Source: Thalassovita litoralis
Lineage (GTDB): Bacteria > Pseudomonadota > Alphaproteobacteria > Rhodobacterales > Rhodobacteraceae
Direction: 5' to 3'
Length of the DNA: 55,083 nucleotides
Assembly: GCF_900182725.1 (NCBI RefSeq)
Contig: NZ_FXTO01000022.1
Location: 1-55,083 of the forward strand
The notes under the pieces were generated by a model. The model searched no databases. It had not been told where the DNA came from and saw nothing but the letters and a program-made list of their open reading frames with translations. Position 1 is the stretch's first letter; each line of letters starts with the position of its first letter. Shown here one piece after another: positions 36,335-44,763 of this stretch. Position numbers and translations under genes: made by a program.

Positions 36335-37419
36335 TCGGGGCCGCTGACATCGCCTTGGGCGACGGATACCGATTTTACGATGGCATGGCAGCGGGTGCCG
36401 GGACGCAGGCCCAACGCGGTTGCGGATCGGCGCGTAATTCGGGCCAGAATATAATCCGGCCCTGTGGCCAGCCGCAGCAAAACGCCGGGGCCGCTGCCTT
36501 CGCGGATTTGATCCACCACAGCGGGCAGGACATTCAGCGCTGAAATGCCCTGCGGCGGGGTCAGGGCCAGCATGACCTCGTGGGCGGGAATGCGGATGCG
36601 AAGGGTGCTGCCCGTGGCGGCGGAAAGCCGGGGCAGGTGCAGATGCCCGCCCGCGGTCTGTAATTCGGTTAACCCGTCATCGTGATGGGCCAGAACGCGG
36701 GCGGTCAGGATCGACCCCGCCTCGCGCAGGCCGATCAGCGGGGCCAGATCGGGATCAGACAGCAGATTGGTCACCGGCCCCGCGCGGCGAACTGTGCCGT
36801 CTTGTAGCAGCACCAGCGTGTTCGCCAATCGCGCGACTTCGGTCATGGCGTGGCTGACATACAGGATCGGTAGGCGGGCTTGATCACGCAACCGTTCCAG
36901 ATAGGGCAGGATTTCGTCCTTGCGGGTGGCATCCAGCGCCGCAAGCGGTTCATCCAGCAGCAGAATATCAGGGGCCGACAGCAGCGCCCGCCCGATGGCG
37001 ACGCGCTGTTTTTCCCCCCCGGACAGGGCCGTGGGGCGGCGGGACAGCAGCCCGCCAATGCCCAACATGTCGATCACTTCTGATTCTGGCAGGGGGCCGG
37101 GGCGGTGATTGAAGCGTTTCCCATACCGCAGGTTTTGCGCCACAGTCATGTGCGGGAACAGGCGGGCGTCCTGAAACACATATCCTACGCGGCGTTTATG
37201 GGCGGGTAGGTTAATACCTGCCGCGCTGTCAAACAGGACGCGCCCCGCCACGGTGATATTGCCCTGCTGGGGCGTCAGAAGCCCCGCAACCGCATTGATG
37301 ACGGTGGTTTTTCCGGACCCGGATCGACCGAACAGGGCGGTCAGGCCGGGGCCAGCCTGAAACGCGGTATCCAGCCGGAAGGGGCCGAAATCGTGGCTGA
37401 TCTGAATGGAAACGGTCAT
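36319..37419 (-). CDS. modC: molybdate ABC transporter ATP-binding protein
   Basis: A 366-residue ATPase. Walker A is GRSGSGKT (residues 31-38), the signature LSGGEKQRVAIGRALL, and Walker B ILLLDEPLAALD. The C-terminal quarter is the MOP/TOBE molybdate-binding domain of ModC (from about residue 290). Its start overlaps the modB stop (ATGA). The operon is modA-modB-modC, feeding the molybdenum cofactor. Confidence 0.95.
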   Translation of the reverse strand: MTVSIQISHDFGPFRLDTAFQAGPGLTALFGRSGSGKTTVINAVAGLLTPQQGNITVAGRVLFDSAAGINLPAHKRRVGYVFQDARLFPHMTVAQNLRYGKRFNHRPGPLPESEVIDMLGIGGLLSRRPTALSGGEKQRVAIGRALLSAPDILLLDEPLAALDATRKDEILPYLERLRDQARLPILYVSHAMTEVARLANTLVLLQDGTVRRAGPVTNLLSDPDLAPLIGLREAGSILTARVLAHHDDGLTELQTAGGHLHLPRLSAATGSTLRIRIPAHEVMLALTPPQGISALNVLPAVVDQIREGSGPGVLLRLATGPDYILARITRRSATALGLRPGTRCHAIVKSVSVAQGDVSGPDQSSA

Positions 37420-38108
37420 CCCTGCACCTTTTGGGCGGCGCGGCGGGCCAAAGCTTCGGATGCCAGAAGCGCCCCCATCGCCAGCGCAACAGACACGCCA
37501 ACCAGTTTCAATGCAGATGCTTCGCCGCCCGGCACCTGAAGAAACGCATAGATGGCCGAAGGCAGGGTTTGCGTCTGGCCGGGGATGTTGGACACGAATG
37601 TAATGGTGGCGCCGAATTCGCCCATCGCTTTGGCAAAGGCCAGAATGGCCCCGGCGATGATGCCGGGCAGCACCAGCGGCAGGGTGACGGTGGCAAATAC
37701 CATCAGCCGCGACGCGCCCAATGTGGCGGCGGCCTGTTCCAGTTTGGGGTCAACGGCCTCGATCGCCAGCCGGATCGCGCGGACCATCAGCGGAAAGGCC
37801 ATGATCGCGGCAGCCAATGCCGCGCCGGTCCAGCGAAAGGCAAGCACAAGGCCGAATGTGTCATACAGAAACGCCCCCACCGGGGCGCGTTTGCCAAAGG
37901 TGATCAGCAGCAGATACCCGGTGACGACAGGGGGCAGGATCAGCGGCAGGTGGACCAGCCCATTCAGCAATTGCTTGCCGGGGAATGTGCCTCGCGCCAG
38001 CGCCAGCGCGACCAGTATGGCCAGCGGCAGGCTGCCCACTGTCGCCCACAACGCAACCCTGAGCGACAGGGCGACGGCGGCCCATTCCTGTGGCGTCAGC
38101 CAATCCAT
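37416..38108 (-). CDS. modB: molybdate ABC transporter permease
   Basis: A 230-residue ModB with five or six membrane helices and the permease EAA loop AAATLGASRLMVFATVTLPLVLPG. Motifs PLAILVALALARGTFPGK and LPLILPPVVTGYLLL are typical. It overlaps modC and begins at the base that ends modA, so the three are coupled. Confidence 0.95.
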   Translation of the reverse strand: MDWLTPQEWAAVALSLRVALWATVGSLPLAILVALALARGTFPGKQLLNGLVHLPLILPPVVTGYLLLITFGKRAPVGAFLYDTFGLVLAFRWTGAALAAAIMAFPLMVRAIRLAIEAVDPKLEQAAATLGASRLMVFATVTLPLVLPGIIAGAILAFAKAMGEFGATITFVSNIPGQTQTLPSAIYAFLQVPGGEASALKLVGVSVALAMGALLASEALARRAAQKVQG

Positions 38109-38863
38109 CAGTCAGCGGATACCGGGCTGAACCCGAACCGTTCAAAGACCTGTGCGGCGGCGGGGCTGCGCAGATAGGTCAGAAAAGCCGCTGCATCGGG
38201 GGCGGCGCTGTCCGTGGTCTGTGCCGCCGGGTACAGGATAGGGGGGTGGCTTTCCGCCGGAAAGGTTTTCAACACGGTCACGCGCGGTTCAGCCACGGCG
38301 TCTGATCCATAGGTGATGCCCAAGGGGGCTTCTTTTAGCGCGACCAAGGCCAATGCGGCGCGGACATTATCAGCCTGTGCCACCTTATTTTCGACGGTGG
38401 GCCAAAGATTCAGATGTATCAGGGCGGCTTTGCCATAGATGCCAGCCGGAACCGCATCCACCAAAGCCATCGCCAAAAGATCATCGCCCAGCAATCCGGC
38501 CAGATCGGTGGCCGGGGTGATGCCGGGCAGGGGGGCTGTGCCTGCGGGGCCAATCAGCACCAGCGTATTGCTTAGCAGATCGGCGCGTGTATCGGTGCGG
38601 ATCAGCCCATTTGCGGCCAGATGATCCATCCATCCGGGGTTGGCAGAAATAAAGATGTCTGCTGGGGCGCCCGCCTGAATTTGTCGGGCCAGCGCGGAAC
38701 TGCCCGCAAAGGACAGGGTGGCCGTATTTCCCGTTTCGGTCTGCCAGTCCAAGGCAACCTGTTCCAGCGCATTTTTCAGGCTGGCGGCGGCAAAAACAGT
38801 TACATTCCCAGCCCAAAGTTGGGTGGGCAACAAAAGCAAAAGGCACAAGCGAAGAAAGGACAT
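38108..38863 (-). CDS. modA: molybdate-binding periplasmic protein
   Basis: A 251-residue solute-binding protein. The signal peptide MSFLRLCLLLLLPTQLWA is followed by the mature start GNVTVFAAASLKNALEQV. Molybdate-site stretches are FAGSSALARQIQAGAPADIF and DAVPAGIYGKAAL. A Mo-box-like palindrome overlaps its 5' region (38879-38902). It is first in the modABC operon. Confidence 0.95.
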   Translation of the reverse strand: MSFLRLCLLLLLPTQLWAGNVTVFAAASLKNALEQVALDWQTETGNTATLSFAGSSALARQIQAGAPADIFISANPGWMDHLAANGLIRTDTRADLLSNTLVLIGPAGTAPLPGITPATDLAGLLGDDLLAMALVDAVPAGIYGKAALIHLNLWPTVENKVAQADNVRAALALVALKEAPLGITYGSDAVAEPRVTVLKTFPAESHPPILYPAAQTTDSAAPDAAAFLTYLRSPAAAQVFERFGFSPVSAD

Positions 38864-38878
38864 GGGACTCCGGGGTTT

Positions 38879-38902
38879 CAATATGTTCACGGAAATATAT
38901 CG
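38879..38902 (-). promoter_or_regulatory. candidate Mo-box upstream of modA
   Basis: On the minus strand, CGATATATT-N6-AACATATTG is an imperfect palindrome (seven of nine positions) like the ModE site, in which AT-rich TATAT arms are separated by six or seven bases. It ends about 15 bases before the modA start, where binding would block transcription. The neighbouring modE-like gene strengthens the case. Confidence 0.6.
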
Positions 38903-38928
38903 CTTTGGGTGGCAAAAAAATGCAAGCG

Positions 38929-39300
38929 TTATTTTTCTGCGGACATATCGAAGTCGGGCGAAAGCAAATCTGAAATCTGGGCGATTTCGGCAGCGCCTTC
39001 GTGTTCCAGCTTTTGTTCCAGATGACGGAATGCAGTCAGAACCTGCTGGCCTGTGTCTGTCAGCGCGGCCCCGCCGCCCTTGGCCCCGCCGCGCGACGAA
39101 ATCACCAGCGGCATACGAAAGGCCGCATTCATTTCTTCGACCAAAGACCACGCGCGTTTATAGCTCATACCCATACCGCGCCCTGCGGCGGATATGGACC
39201 CGGTTTCAGCGATACCTTGTAGCAGATCAGCCTTGCCGGGGCCGATTTTCAGGCTATCGCCATAAACCAGCCGCAGGCGCAGGCGGGGCAGGGGGATCAT
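38929..39300 (-). CDS. short ModE-type regulator (HTH domain only)
   Basis: A 123-residue protein matching only the N-terminal DNA-binding part of ModE: IPLPRLRLRLVYGDSLKIG, the helix-turn-helix around GSISAAGRGMGMSYKRAWSLVEEMN, and ISSRGGAKGGGAALTDTG. The molybdate-binding MopB/TOBE half found in the 260-residue E. coli protein is missing, so metal sensing must use another partner or the protein acts without molybdate. The start may instead be at 39333, which would overlap the ArsR gene; neither has a good ribosome site. It lies upstream of modA, with a Mo-box between. Confidence 0.85.
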   Translation of the reverse strand: MIPLPRLRLRLVYGDSLKIGPGKADLLQGIAETGSISAAGRGMGMSYKRAWSLVEEMNAAFRMPLVISSRGGAKGGGAALTDTGQQVLTAFRHLEQKLEHEGAAEIAQISDLLSPDFDMSAEK

Positions 39301-39307
39301 CGCACGA

Positions 39308-39661
39308 TCAGCAGGTTGCGCCTTCGGCGGCATCTGTCGGGCTACAGAACAGGCGATACAGCAGTTGGATCACTTCGTAGGTGTTTTGATCCGCCAGCGA
39401 ATAATAGATCGTCTTGCCATCGCGGCGGGTGGCAACCAGCCCTTCTTCGCGCAGGCGGGCCAGCATTTGGCTGACGGCGGCTTGACGGATTTCCAGCAGA
39501 CTTTCCAGCTCGCCCACGGATTTTTCACCCGATCCCAAATGACACAGGATCATCAACCGGCCTTCGTGGGCCAGCGTTTTCAGATAGGCGGCGGCGCTGG
39601 CGGCGCTGCGTTCCATTTCCGAGGGCGGTGCGGGGGGCGCTTGTACGTTCACGTCTGTCAA
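39308..39661 (-). CDS. ArsR family repressor, SqrR/BigR-like
   Basis: A 117-residue winged-helix repressor (TTG start at 39659-39661; an internal Met at codon 16 is possible). LKTLAHEGRLMILCHLGSGE and RQAAVSQMLARLREEGLVAT followed by RRDGKTIYYSLA closely follow the BigR/SqrR/YgaV subgroup. It has Cys 40 and Cys 106, 66 residues apart, the same spacing as the two cysteines that form a polysulfide bridge in SqrR and BigR. The metal-site ELCVCDL of arsenic sensors is absent. It likely senses reactive sulfur. No sulfide oxidation genes are next to it; it lies seven bases before the modE-like gene. Confidence 0.82.
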   Translation of the reverse strand: MTDVNVQAPPAPPSEMERSAASAAAYLKTLAHEGRLMILCHLGSGEKSVGELESLLEIRQAAVSQMLARLREEGLVATRRDGKTIYYSLADQNTYEVIQLLYRLFCSPTDAAEGATC

Positions 39662-39947
39662 ATCCTGCGCTGTTTATTCTTCTGTAACATGCCCTGCATA
39701 AAAGGGCGAGGCCGGGGCCACAGCGGGGCCGTCTTATCCGTAGATGGGCATTTTCCCCAAAATGACAAGAACGACATAGGCCAACGCGGCGGCATTGGAT
39801 GCGGGATAGCCTTATTTTACAGCGATTTGATAGGGGGTGTGAAGGTGTTTCCGCAGTTTTACAGCACCCAGTGGGCAGGAAAGATGCGAAAATTCCCGAA
39901 ATGGGCAGGTGGCGAATATCCGCCACCCGCTATTGGCGTGTTTTGCG
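39662..39947. other. intergenic region between ArsR and alcohol dehydrogenase genes
   Basis: About 290 bases. At 39908-39927, GGTGGCG and CGCCACC form a 7-bp stem that probably terminates the alcohol dehydrogenase gene. The promoter of the ArsR/modE pair should lie near 39670-39720. No gene was seen; open frames crossing the region are shadows. Confidence 0.5.
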
Positions 39948-41042
39948 TCAGTCGTCGTGCGACAGCATGATAACATTGCGACGGGCGGCCCCGGTCATGG
40001 TGTCCGCAAAAGCCTCGTTGATCTGGTCCAATGTCCAGCGGCCTGAAATCAGCTCGTCCAGCTTCAGGCGGCCCTGTTGGTACAGGTCTACCATCCACGG
40101 GATGTCACGTTTGATCACCACATCGCCCATTTTCGACCCAAGGATGGATTGCCCGATGTCAGCCATCAACAGCGGGGAATAGCTGGCATTCGATCCAAAA
40201 TGCGGCAGGCCGACCATGACGACATTGCCGCCATTGGCCAGATAGCGCGGCGCCTGATCGTATACGGCGGCAACGCCGACCGTGACCAGCACGGCATCCG
40301 CGCCCCGCCCGCCAAGGATTTCCTTGACCTTCATCCAAGGTTTCGCGTCGGGAACGATACCGTGGGTCGCGCCAAATTCCTTGGCCACTTCCAGCTTGTC
40401 GGGGTTCATATCCACGGCGATGATCCGGCGCGCACCCGCGATCCGGGCGCCCTGAATGGCGTTCAGTCCCACACCGCCTGCACCGACCACCACGACATCA
40501 TCGCCGGGACGGACATTGGCGGTATTGATTGCCGCCCCTACCCCCGTGATCACCCCGCAGGAAATCAACGCGGCGGCGTCTTTGGGCATGTCATCGGGGA
40601 TCACCACGACCTGACTTTGGTCGACCACAACCTTTTCCGCAAAAGCCCCGGTGAAAACGCCCTGATACAGCGGTGCGCCATCCTTGGTTTTCAGCGGCCC
40701 GTTTTTCCAGTCGCCGGGGTCTTCGCATGTGGTGGGATGGCCGGTGCCACAGGACGGACACACCCCGCAGGACCGGATCAGCGTGACGGCCACGGCGTCC
40801 CCTTCGGCGATGCCTTTGACGCCCGGCCCAACGCCGGTGACGGTGCCTGCGGCCTCGTGTCCATAAACGGCGGGAACTGCGCCGCCAAACCCGCCTTGCC
40901 AGAATGAAATATCGGAATGGCAGACGGCAACGGCATCAATCCGAACCTCGACTTCGCCCTGTTCCGGGGCGCGCAGTTCGATTTCTTCGATCACCATCGG
41001 GGCGTTATATTCGTAACAAACGGCAGCTTTGACTTTTGACAT
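39948..41042 (-). CDS. zinc-dependent alcohol dehydrogenase (class III type)
   Basis: A 364-residue medium-chain dehydrogenase. Catalytic zinc ligands are Cys 41 (VCHSDISF) and His 62-Glu 63 (VYGHEAAG). The structural zinc site CGVCPSCGTGHPTTC (Cys 92, 95, 98, 106) is complete, and VVVVGAGGVGLNAIQGA is the NAD fold. The length and the second zinc site match class III-like enzymes such as aryl-alcohol or S-(hydroxymethyl)glutathione dehydrogenases. The natural substrate is not fixed by sequence. GAGAGGGTTCAAATC precedes the ATG. It is a single gene with its own terminator. Confidence 0.9.
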   Translation of the reverse strand: MSKVKAAVCYEYNAPMVIEEIELRAPEQGEVEVRIDAVAVCHSDISFWQGGFGGAVPAVYGHEAAGTVTGVGPGVKGIAEGDAVAVTLIRSCGVCPSCGTGHPTTCEDPGDWKNGPLKTKDGAPLYQGVFTGAFAEKVVVDQSQVVVIPDDMPKDAAALISCGVITGVGAAINTANVRPGDDVVVVGAGGVGLNAIQGARIAGARRIIAVDMNPDKLEVAKEFGATHGIVPDAKPWMKVKEILGGRGADAVLVTVGVAAVYDQAPRYLANGGNVVMVGLPHFGSNASYSPLLMADIGQSILGSKMGDVVIKRDIPWMVDLYQQGRLKLDELISGRWTLDQINEAFADTMTGAARRNVIMLSHDD

Positions 41043-41139
41043 GATTTGAACCCTCTCTCCTCTTGTGGGAAAGGTGCCTGCGGGGAAGGTTGGGTTCAAG
41101 TGCGAAAATAAGTTCCGTAACGCAAAAAAATACGCGATG

Positions 41140-42366
41140 TCAGGCGTAACGCCCCTGTGGTCTTTGACAGGTCGCAAAGACAGCCCATCCCAATGCCATC
41201 AACGCGCTTGCCAGCAGAAATGGCGCGCCCGGCAGATGAAACGGGGCGTGGTCCGAGGTGAAAAGCGCGAAGACCTGTGTCATCAGTATGGGACCGATAA
41301 TCATGGATACCGACGCAATACTGGACAAGACGCCCTGCAATTCGCCTTGGGCATCGTCCGGGGCCGCATGGGACAGGATACCCTGAAGGGCGGGCAGGCC
41401 AATCGCGCCCAAGGCGGAAATCGGGATCAGTGCCATGACCAGCCAGCCGTTTGACAACAGGGCGACTAGGGCCAACGCGATGACCTCGATCCCCAGACCG
41501 ATGATCACGGTTCGCCGGTCCCCGAACATACGGATGGCGGGCCGGATCAGCCCGCCCTGAACCACAACCATAGACACCCCGTAAACCGCCAGTGAAATGC
41601 CAATCACGCCGGGGGACCAGCCAAAGCGGGCGATGGTAAAATAGGCCCAGACAGCGGGGTAGACCACATTCGCCAGATGATACAGAAACACCACCCAAAG
41701 CAGCGGTGCCACCGGGCCTGATGTTGAATTGAGCGCAGAAAGCGACCGGAACGCCGAAAAGGGATTGGCCCCGGACAGGCGAAAGGGTCGGCGGGTGGCA
41801 TCGGTGACGGTTTCGCGCAGAACCACCATACCAAACAACGCATTCGTCAAGGCCAGCGCCGCAGCGGCATAGAATGGGGCGCGGGTGCCGTATTCGGCCA
41901 ACAGACCGCCCAGCATTGGCCCAAACACGAAGCCTACCCCGAAACCTGCCCCGATCAGTCCAAAATTGGCGGCCTTATCCTTGGATGCGGAAATGTCGGC
42001 CATATAGGCGTTGGCGGTGGAATGGGTGGCCGCAGTAATGCCGCCCACGATCCGCCCGGCAACCAGTACCCAAATGGACCCGGCCACCGCCATCACCAGA
42101 TAATCCGCCGCCATCACCAGCAGGGATACCAGCAGGACGGGGCGGCGGCCAAAGGCATCGGATAACCGGCCCAGCAATGGGCTGAACAGGAATTGCATCA
42201 TCGCGAAAGAGGTCGACAACACGCCGCCCCAAATTGCGGCATTGCCAATATCGCCGCCTTCGACCTGTTGGATCAGCTTGGGCATCACGGGCATGATCAG
42301 GCCAATGCCCATCGCGTCGATCATGACAGTGATCAGGATGAACAGGATGGGCAGGCGGTTGGTCAT
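41140..42366 (-). CDS. MFS transporter, TetA-like (DHA1)
   Basis: A 408-residue major facilitator with twelve helices. ILITVMIDAMGIGLIMPVMP opens the chain, and GRLSDAFGRRPVLLVS is the loop 2-3 signature. It belongs to the drug:H+ antiporter DHA1 group, which contains TetA, but many chromosomal homologues do not give resistance. The start is taken at MTNRLPILF (42366); an in-frame Met a few codons upstream cannot be excluded. The exported compound is unknown. Confidence 0.88.
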   Translation of the reverse strand: MTNRLPILFILITVMIDAMGIGLIMPVMPKLIQQVEGGDIGNAAIWGGVLSTSFAMMQFLFSPLLGRLSDAFGRRPVLLVSLLVMAADYLVMAVAGSIWVLVAGRIVGGITAATHSTANAYMADISASKDKAANFGLIGAGFGVGFVFGPMLGGLLAEYGTRAPFYAAAALALTNALFGMVVLRETVTDATRRPFRLSGANPFSAFRSLSALNSTSGPVAPLLWVVFLYHLANVVYPAVWAYFTIARFGWSPGVIGISLAVYGVSMVVVQGGLIRPAIRMFGDRRTVIIGLGIEVIALALVALLSNGWLVMALIPISALGAIGLPALQGILSHAAPDDAQGELQGVLSSIASVSMIIGPILMTQVFALFTSDHAPFHLPGAPFLLASALMALGWAVFATCQRPQGRYA

Positions 42367-42458
42367 GTGGCGATCCATGCGGCAGGGCTGCGGCAAAGAT
42401 AGGGGGGCGGGGTGCGTCAGGAAAGAGTGACGTAGGGAACGCCTGCGGCGGGCGGGGT

Positions 42459-42535
42459 GGGGGGGCTTTGCCCCCCGGCCTGAAAATTCAGGAAATTTTC
42501 AGGCCACCCCCCAGGATATTTTAACCAAGAAAGAA
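42459..42535 (-). repeat. intergenic repeat, variant copy, minus orientation
   Basis: On the minus strand this reads TTCTTTCTTGGTTAAAATAT, CCTGGGGGG, then a new inner hairpin (GGCCTGAAAATT and AATTTTCAGGCC), then GGGGGGCAAAGCCCCCC. Same ends as the copies at 24281, 28883 and 34882 with a different middle. It lies just past the pcaB stop. Confidence 0.75.
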
Positions 42536-42544
42536 CGTGTGAGA

Positions 42545-43879
42545 TCAGGAGATCAAGTTTTGCGTGGCAGCAGCGAAGGCGCGGGCCTCCGCCGGGGCCT
42601 GCCCGGTTTGGTGTGCTGGGTCGAAAACATCGTCCAGCGTCAGATCGGGATAGGCGGCGCGGGCCAGATCGGACAGGGGGGTATTTTCGGCAATGGCCTG
42701 TTTGCACAGGGTTTTGATGGCCGCCTGTGCCTCGGGGCGGGGCAGGTGTTCGGCCAGCCGGAATGACAGGGCTTCGGCATGGATCAGGTCCAGTGTGCCG
42801 GATAGGGCCGATGACATGGCCGCAGGGTTGGGCGTCAGCGTGGCGGTGATCGTGGTGGCCTGTTCCAAGGCCGATGCCGCCGACAGGCAAAGCTGTGGCA
42901 GGGTCAGCCATTCGGTGAACCATGCGGCACCGTCGCGGTCCTGACGGTGCAGGCCCGCGTCCTGAAGGATCGCGTTCAGCCCGATGGCCTGTCGCGCCAA
43001 TGCGACAATGGCCGAGGGCTGCACGGGGTTTTGTTTTTGCGGCATGGTTGACGATCCGCCGGAGGCGCCCAATGTGACCTCGGATATGCCGGTTTGGGTC
43101 AACAGGATCGTATCCTCGGCCATTTTGCCAAGTGCGGCACACAGGCGGGTCAGCCAACCGCAAAGCGCCAGAATAGGGCCACGGTCGGCGTGCCATGTGC
43201 GCTGGGGGTCTTTCAGGTTCAAGGCCTTGGCAAATTCGGCCCGCAATTCCGCAGCACGGGGACCAAAGGCCGCCCCGGTCCCCGCCGCCCCGGACAGGGA
43301 CACCCAAAGCACGCCATCGCGCAGCGCAGGCAGGTCCGTCAGCAAATCCAGCAGCGGTGCCCCCCAATGGGCGGCGGTGGCCCCAAAGGTGATTGGGGTC
43401 GCGTGCTGGCCATAGGTCCGCCCCGGCATGGGCAGGTCGGCATGGGTGTGCGCCAGAAGCCCAAGCTGGTGCAGGGTCTTGCGCAGGTTGGTTTCCAGCA
43501 GGGCCAGGAATTGACGCAGCCGCAGCATTTGCGCGGTGTCAGAAATATCCTGTGACGTGGCCCCCCAGTGGACATATTGCGCGTGTTCGGGGGCTTCCAG
43601 CGCCTTGCGAAAGGCCGCAACCAGCCCCGGAACGGTCACGCCATTGGTGCCGGTGGCTTGGGCCAATCCGCCGGGATCCAGCGGGATTTCCATTGACGCC
43701 CGGTGAATGAAGGCGGCGCTTTCTACGGGGATCAGGCCCATTTCGCCCTGCACCTTGGCCAAGGCCCCTTCGACCAGCAGCATGGCGCGCACTTCGGCGC
43801 TGTCGGAGAACAGGCGACCGGCGTCACCAGTGGGAAAAAGGCGGCTGTAAAGTTCAGAGGCAAAAACCGAGGCGGCCAT
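42545..43879 (-). CDS. pcaB: 3-carboxy-cis,cis-muconate cycloisomerase
   Basis: A 444-residue member of the fumarase/aspartase superfamily that cyclises 3-carboxymuconate to 4-carboxymuconolactone. The superfamily signature GGSSTMPQKQNPVQPSAI is intact, with ATSQDISDTAQMLRLR and GRTYGQHATPITFG upstream. It is last in the cluster, separated from pcaG by an alpha/beta hydrolase gene. The length is normal for PcaB. Confidence 0.94.
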   Translation of the reverse strand: MAASVFASELYSRLFPTGDAGRLFSDSAEVRAMLLVEGALAKVQGEMGLIPVESAAFIHRASMEIPLDPGGLAQATGTNGVTVPGLVAAFRKALEAPEHAQYVHWGATSQDISDTAQMLRLRQFLALLETNLRKTLHQLGLLAHTHADLPMPGRTYGQHATPITFGATAAHWGAPLLDLLTDLPALRDGVLWVSLSGAAGTGAAFGPRAAELRAEFAKALNLKDPQRTWHADRGPILALCGWLTRLCAALGKMAEDTILLTQTGISEVTLGASGGSSTMPQKQNPVQPSAIVALARQAIGLNAILQDAGLHRQDRDGAAWFTEWLTLPQLCLSAASALEQATTITATLTPNPAAMSSALSGTLDLIHAEALSFRLAEHLPRPEAQAAIKTLCKQAIAENTPLSDLARAAYPDLTLDDVFDPAHQTGQAPAEARAFAAATQNLIS

Positions 43880-43894
43880 AAGCGTCCCTTTAGT

Positions 43895-44605
43895 TTAGTG
43901 TTGTGCGATATGGTCCAGCAGCCGCGCCAGCCCTGCCGGATCGGCAAAGAACGGCGAATGTGCGGTGGGCAGGGTATGAACATCCGCCGCGGGCCAGTCC
44001 TGTGTCATGGTGATCTGATATTCCGGTGGGATCGTGCGGTCATTGGCACAGCGGATATAGCTGCGGGGGACGCTGGCATAATTTGCGCCTGTCGTTACCG
44101 GAACCGAGGTGGGTTGCGTGGCCTGAACGCACAGGTTTTGCAGGGCAAATTCCGTGGTGCCATCGGGGCAATCGTGGTAAAAAATATCCCGCACCATTGT
44201 GGGGTCGGCGGTCCAGCCCTGTTTGTCATCGGTCATACGAATAGCGGGCAAAAGGGGCTGATAGGGGGCTTCCATCCGCATCTGGGCCAGCGACAGGTCG
44301 GATGTGGGAACATAGGCGCACAGATAGACAAGGCGCTGAAACCGGGATGGATCGCGTTCAGCGGCCAGTGTGATCGGATAGCCCGCCATGGAATGTCCAA
44401 CCACAATGGCCGGTTCAGTCAGCGCATCCAGCACCGCATTGGCGTATTTATCTAGCGTAACCTGCTGATAAGGCGTGGAATCATTGCCATGTCCGGGCAG
44501 GTCAATCGCGTGTGCCGTATGGCCAAGCGCGGCCAGTTCGGGGATCAGATCACGCCAGCACCATGCGCCGTGGGCCGCGCCGTGGATCAGCAGGAAATTT
44601 GCCAT
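43895..44605 (-). CDS. alpha/beta hydrolase within the pca cluster
   Basis: A 236-residue hydrolase of the plant-esterase/hydroxynitrile lyase-like group. FLLIHGAAHGAWCWRDLIP has the oxyanion region, VVGHSMAGYPITLAAE carries the nucleophile Ser, and the C-terminal HTLPTAHSPFFADP the His. It is not PcaD, which is at 46489. It lies between pcaG and pcaB on the same strand, 15 bases before pcaB. It may release an aromatic acid from an ester to feed the pathway. The ATG at 44603-44605 gives the family N-terminus. Confidence 0.82.
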   Translation of the reverse strand: MANFLLIHGAAHGAWCWRDLIPELAALGHTAHAIDLPGHGNDSTPYQQVTLDKYANAVLDALTEPAIVVGHSMAGYPITLAAERDPSRFQRLVYLCAYVPTSDLSLAQMRMEAPYQPLLPAIRMTDDKQGWTADPTMVRDIFYHDCPDGTTEFALQNLCVQATQPTSVPVTTGANYASVPRSYIRCANDRTIPPEYQITMTQDWPAADVHTLPTAHSPFFADPAGLARLLDHIAQH

Positions 44606-44731
44606 GCCGTTTGCCTTTCGTTCGTCGTTGCAGGCGGTGTTAGCACGGCAAGGGGCAGAGTACACGCTTCGTTAATTCCCGCGCGGTATGTTTTGGGGAA
44701 ATTAACTCATATAGGGGCCGAGATAGGGACT

Positions 44732-44753
44732 GGGGCACGCCGAAGCGCACCCC
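44732..44753 (-). terminator. weak hairpin after pcaG
   Basis: GGGGCACGC and GCGCACCCC flank a CGAA loop, with seven of nine positions paired. It could reduce read-through from pcaG into the hydrolase and pcaB genes. Confidence 0.35.
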
Positions 44754-44763
44754 GCCCAATGCG

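Noticed and set aside
38941-39970. Plus-strand frames across the ModE/ArsR region
   Set aside because: They run antisense to two clear regulators and carry no motifs.
41140-42366. Tetracycline resistance gene
   Set aside because: The protein has the TetA-like DHA1 layout, but this family is broad and chromosomal copies usually have other substrates. No mobile context surrounds it.
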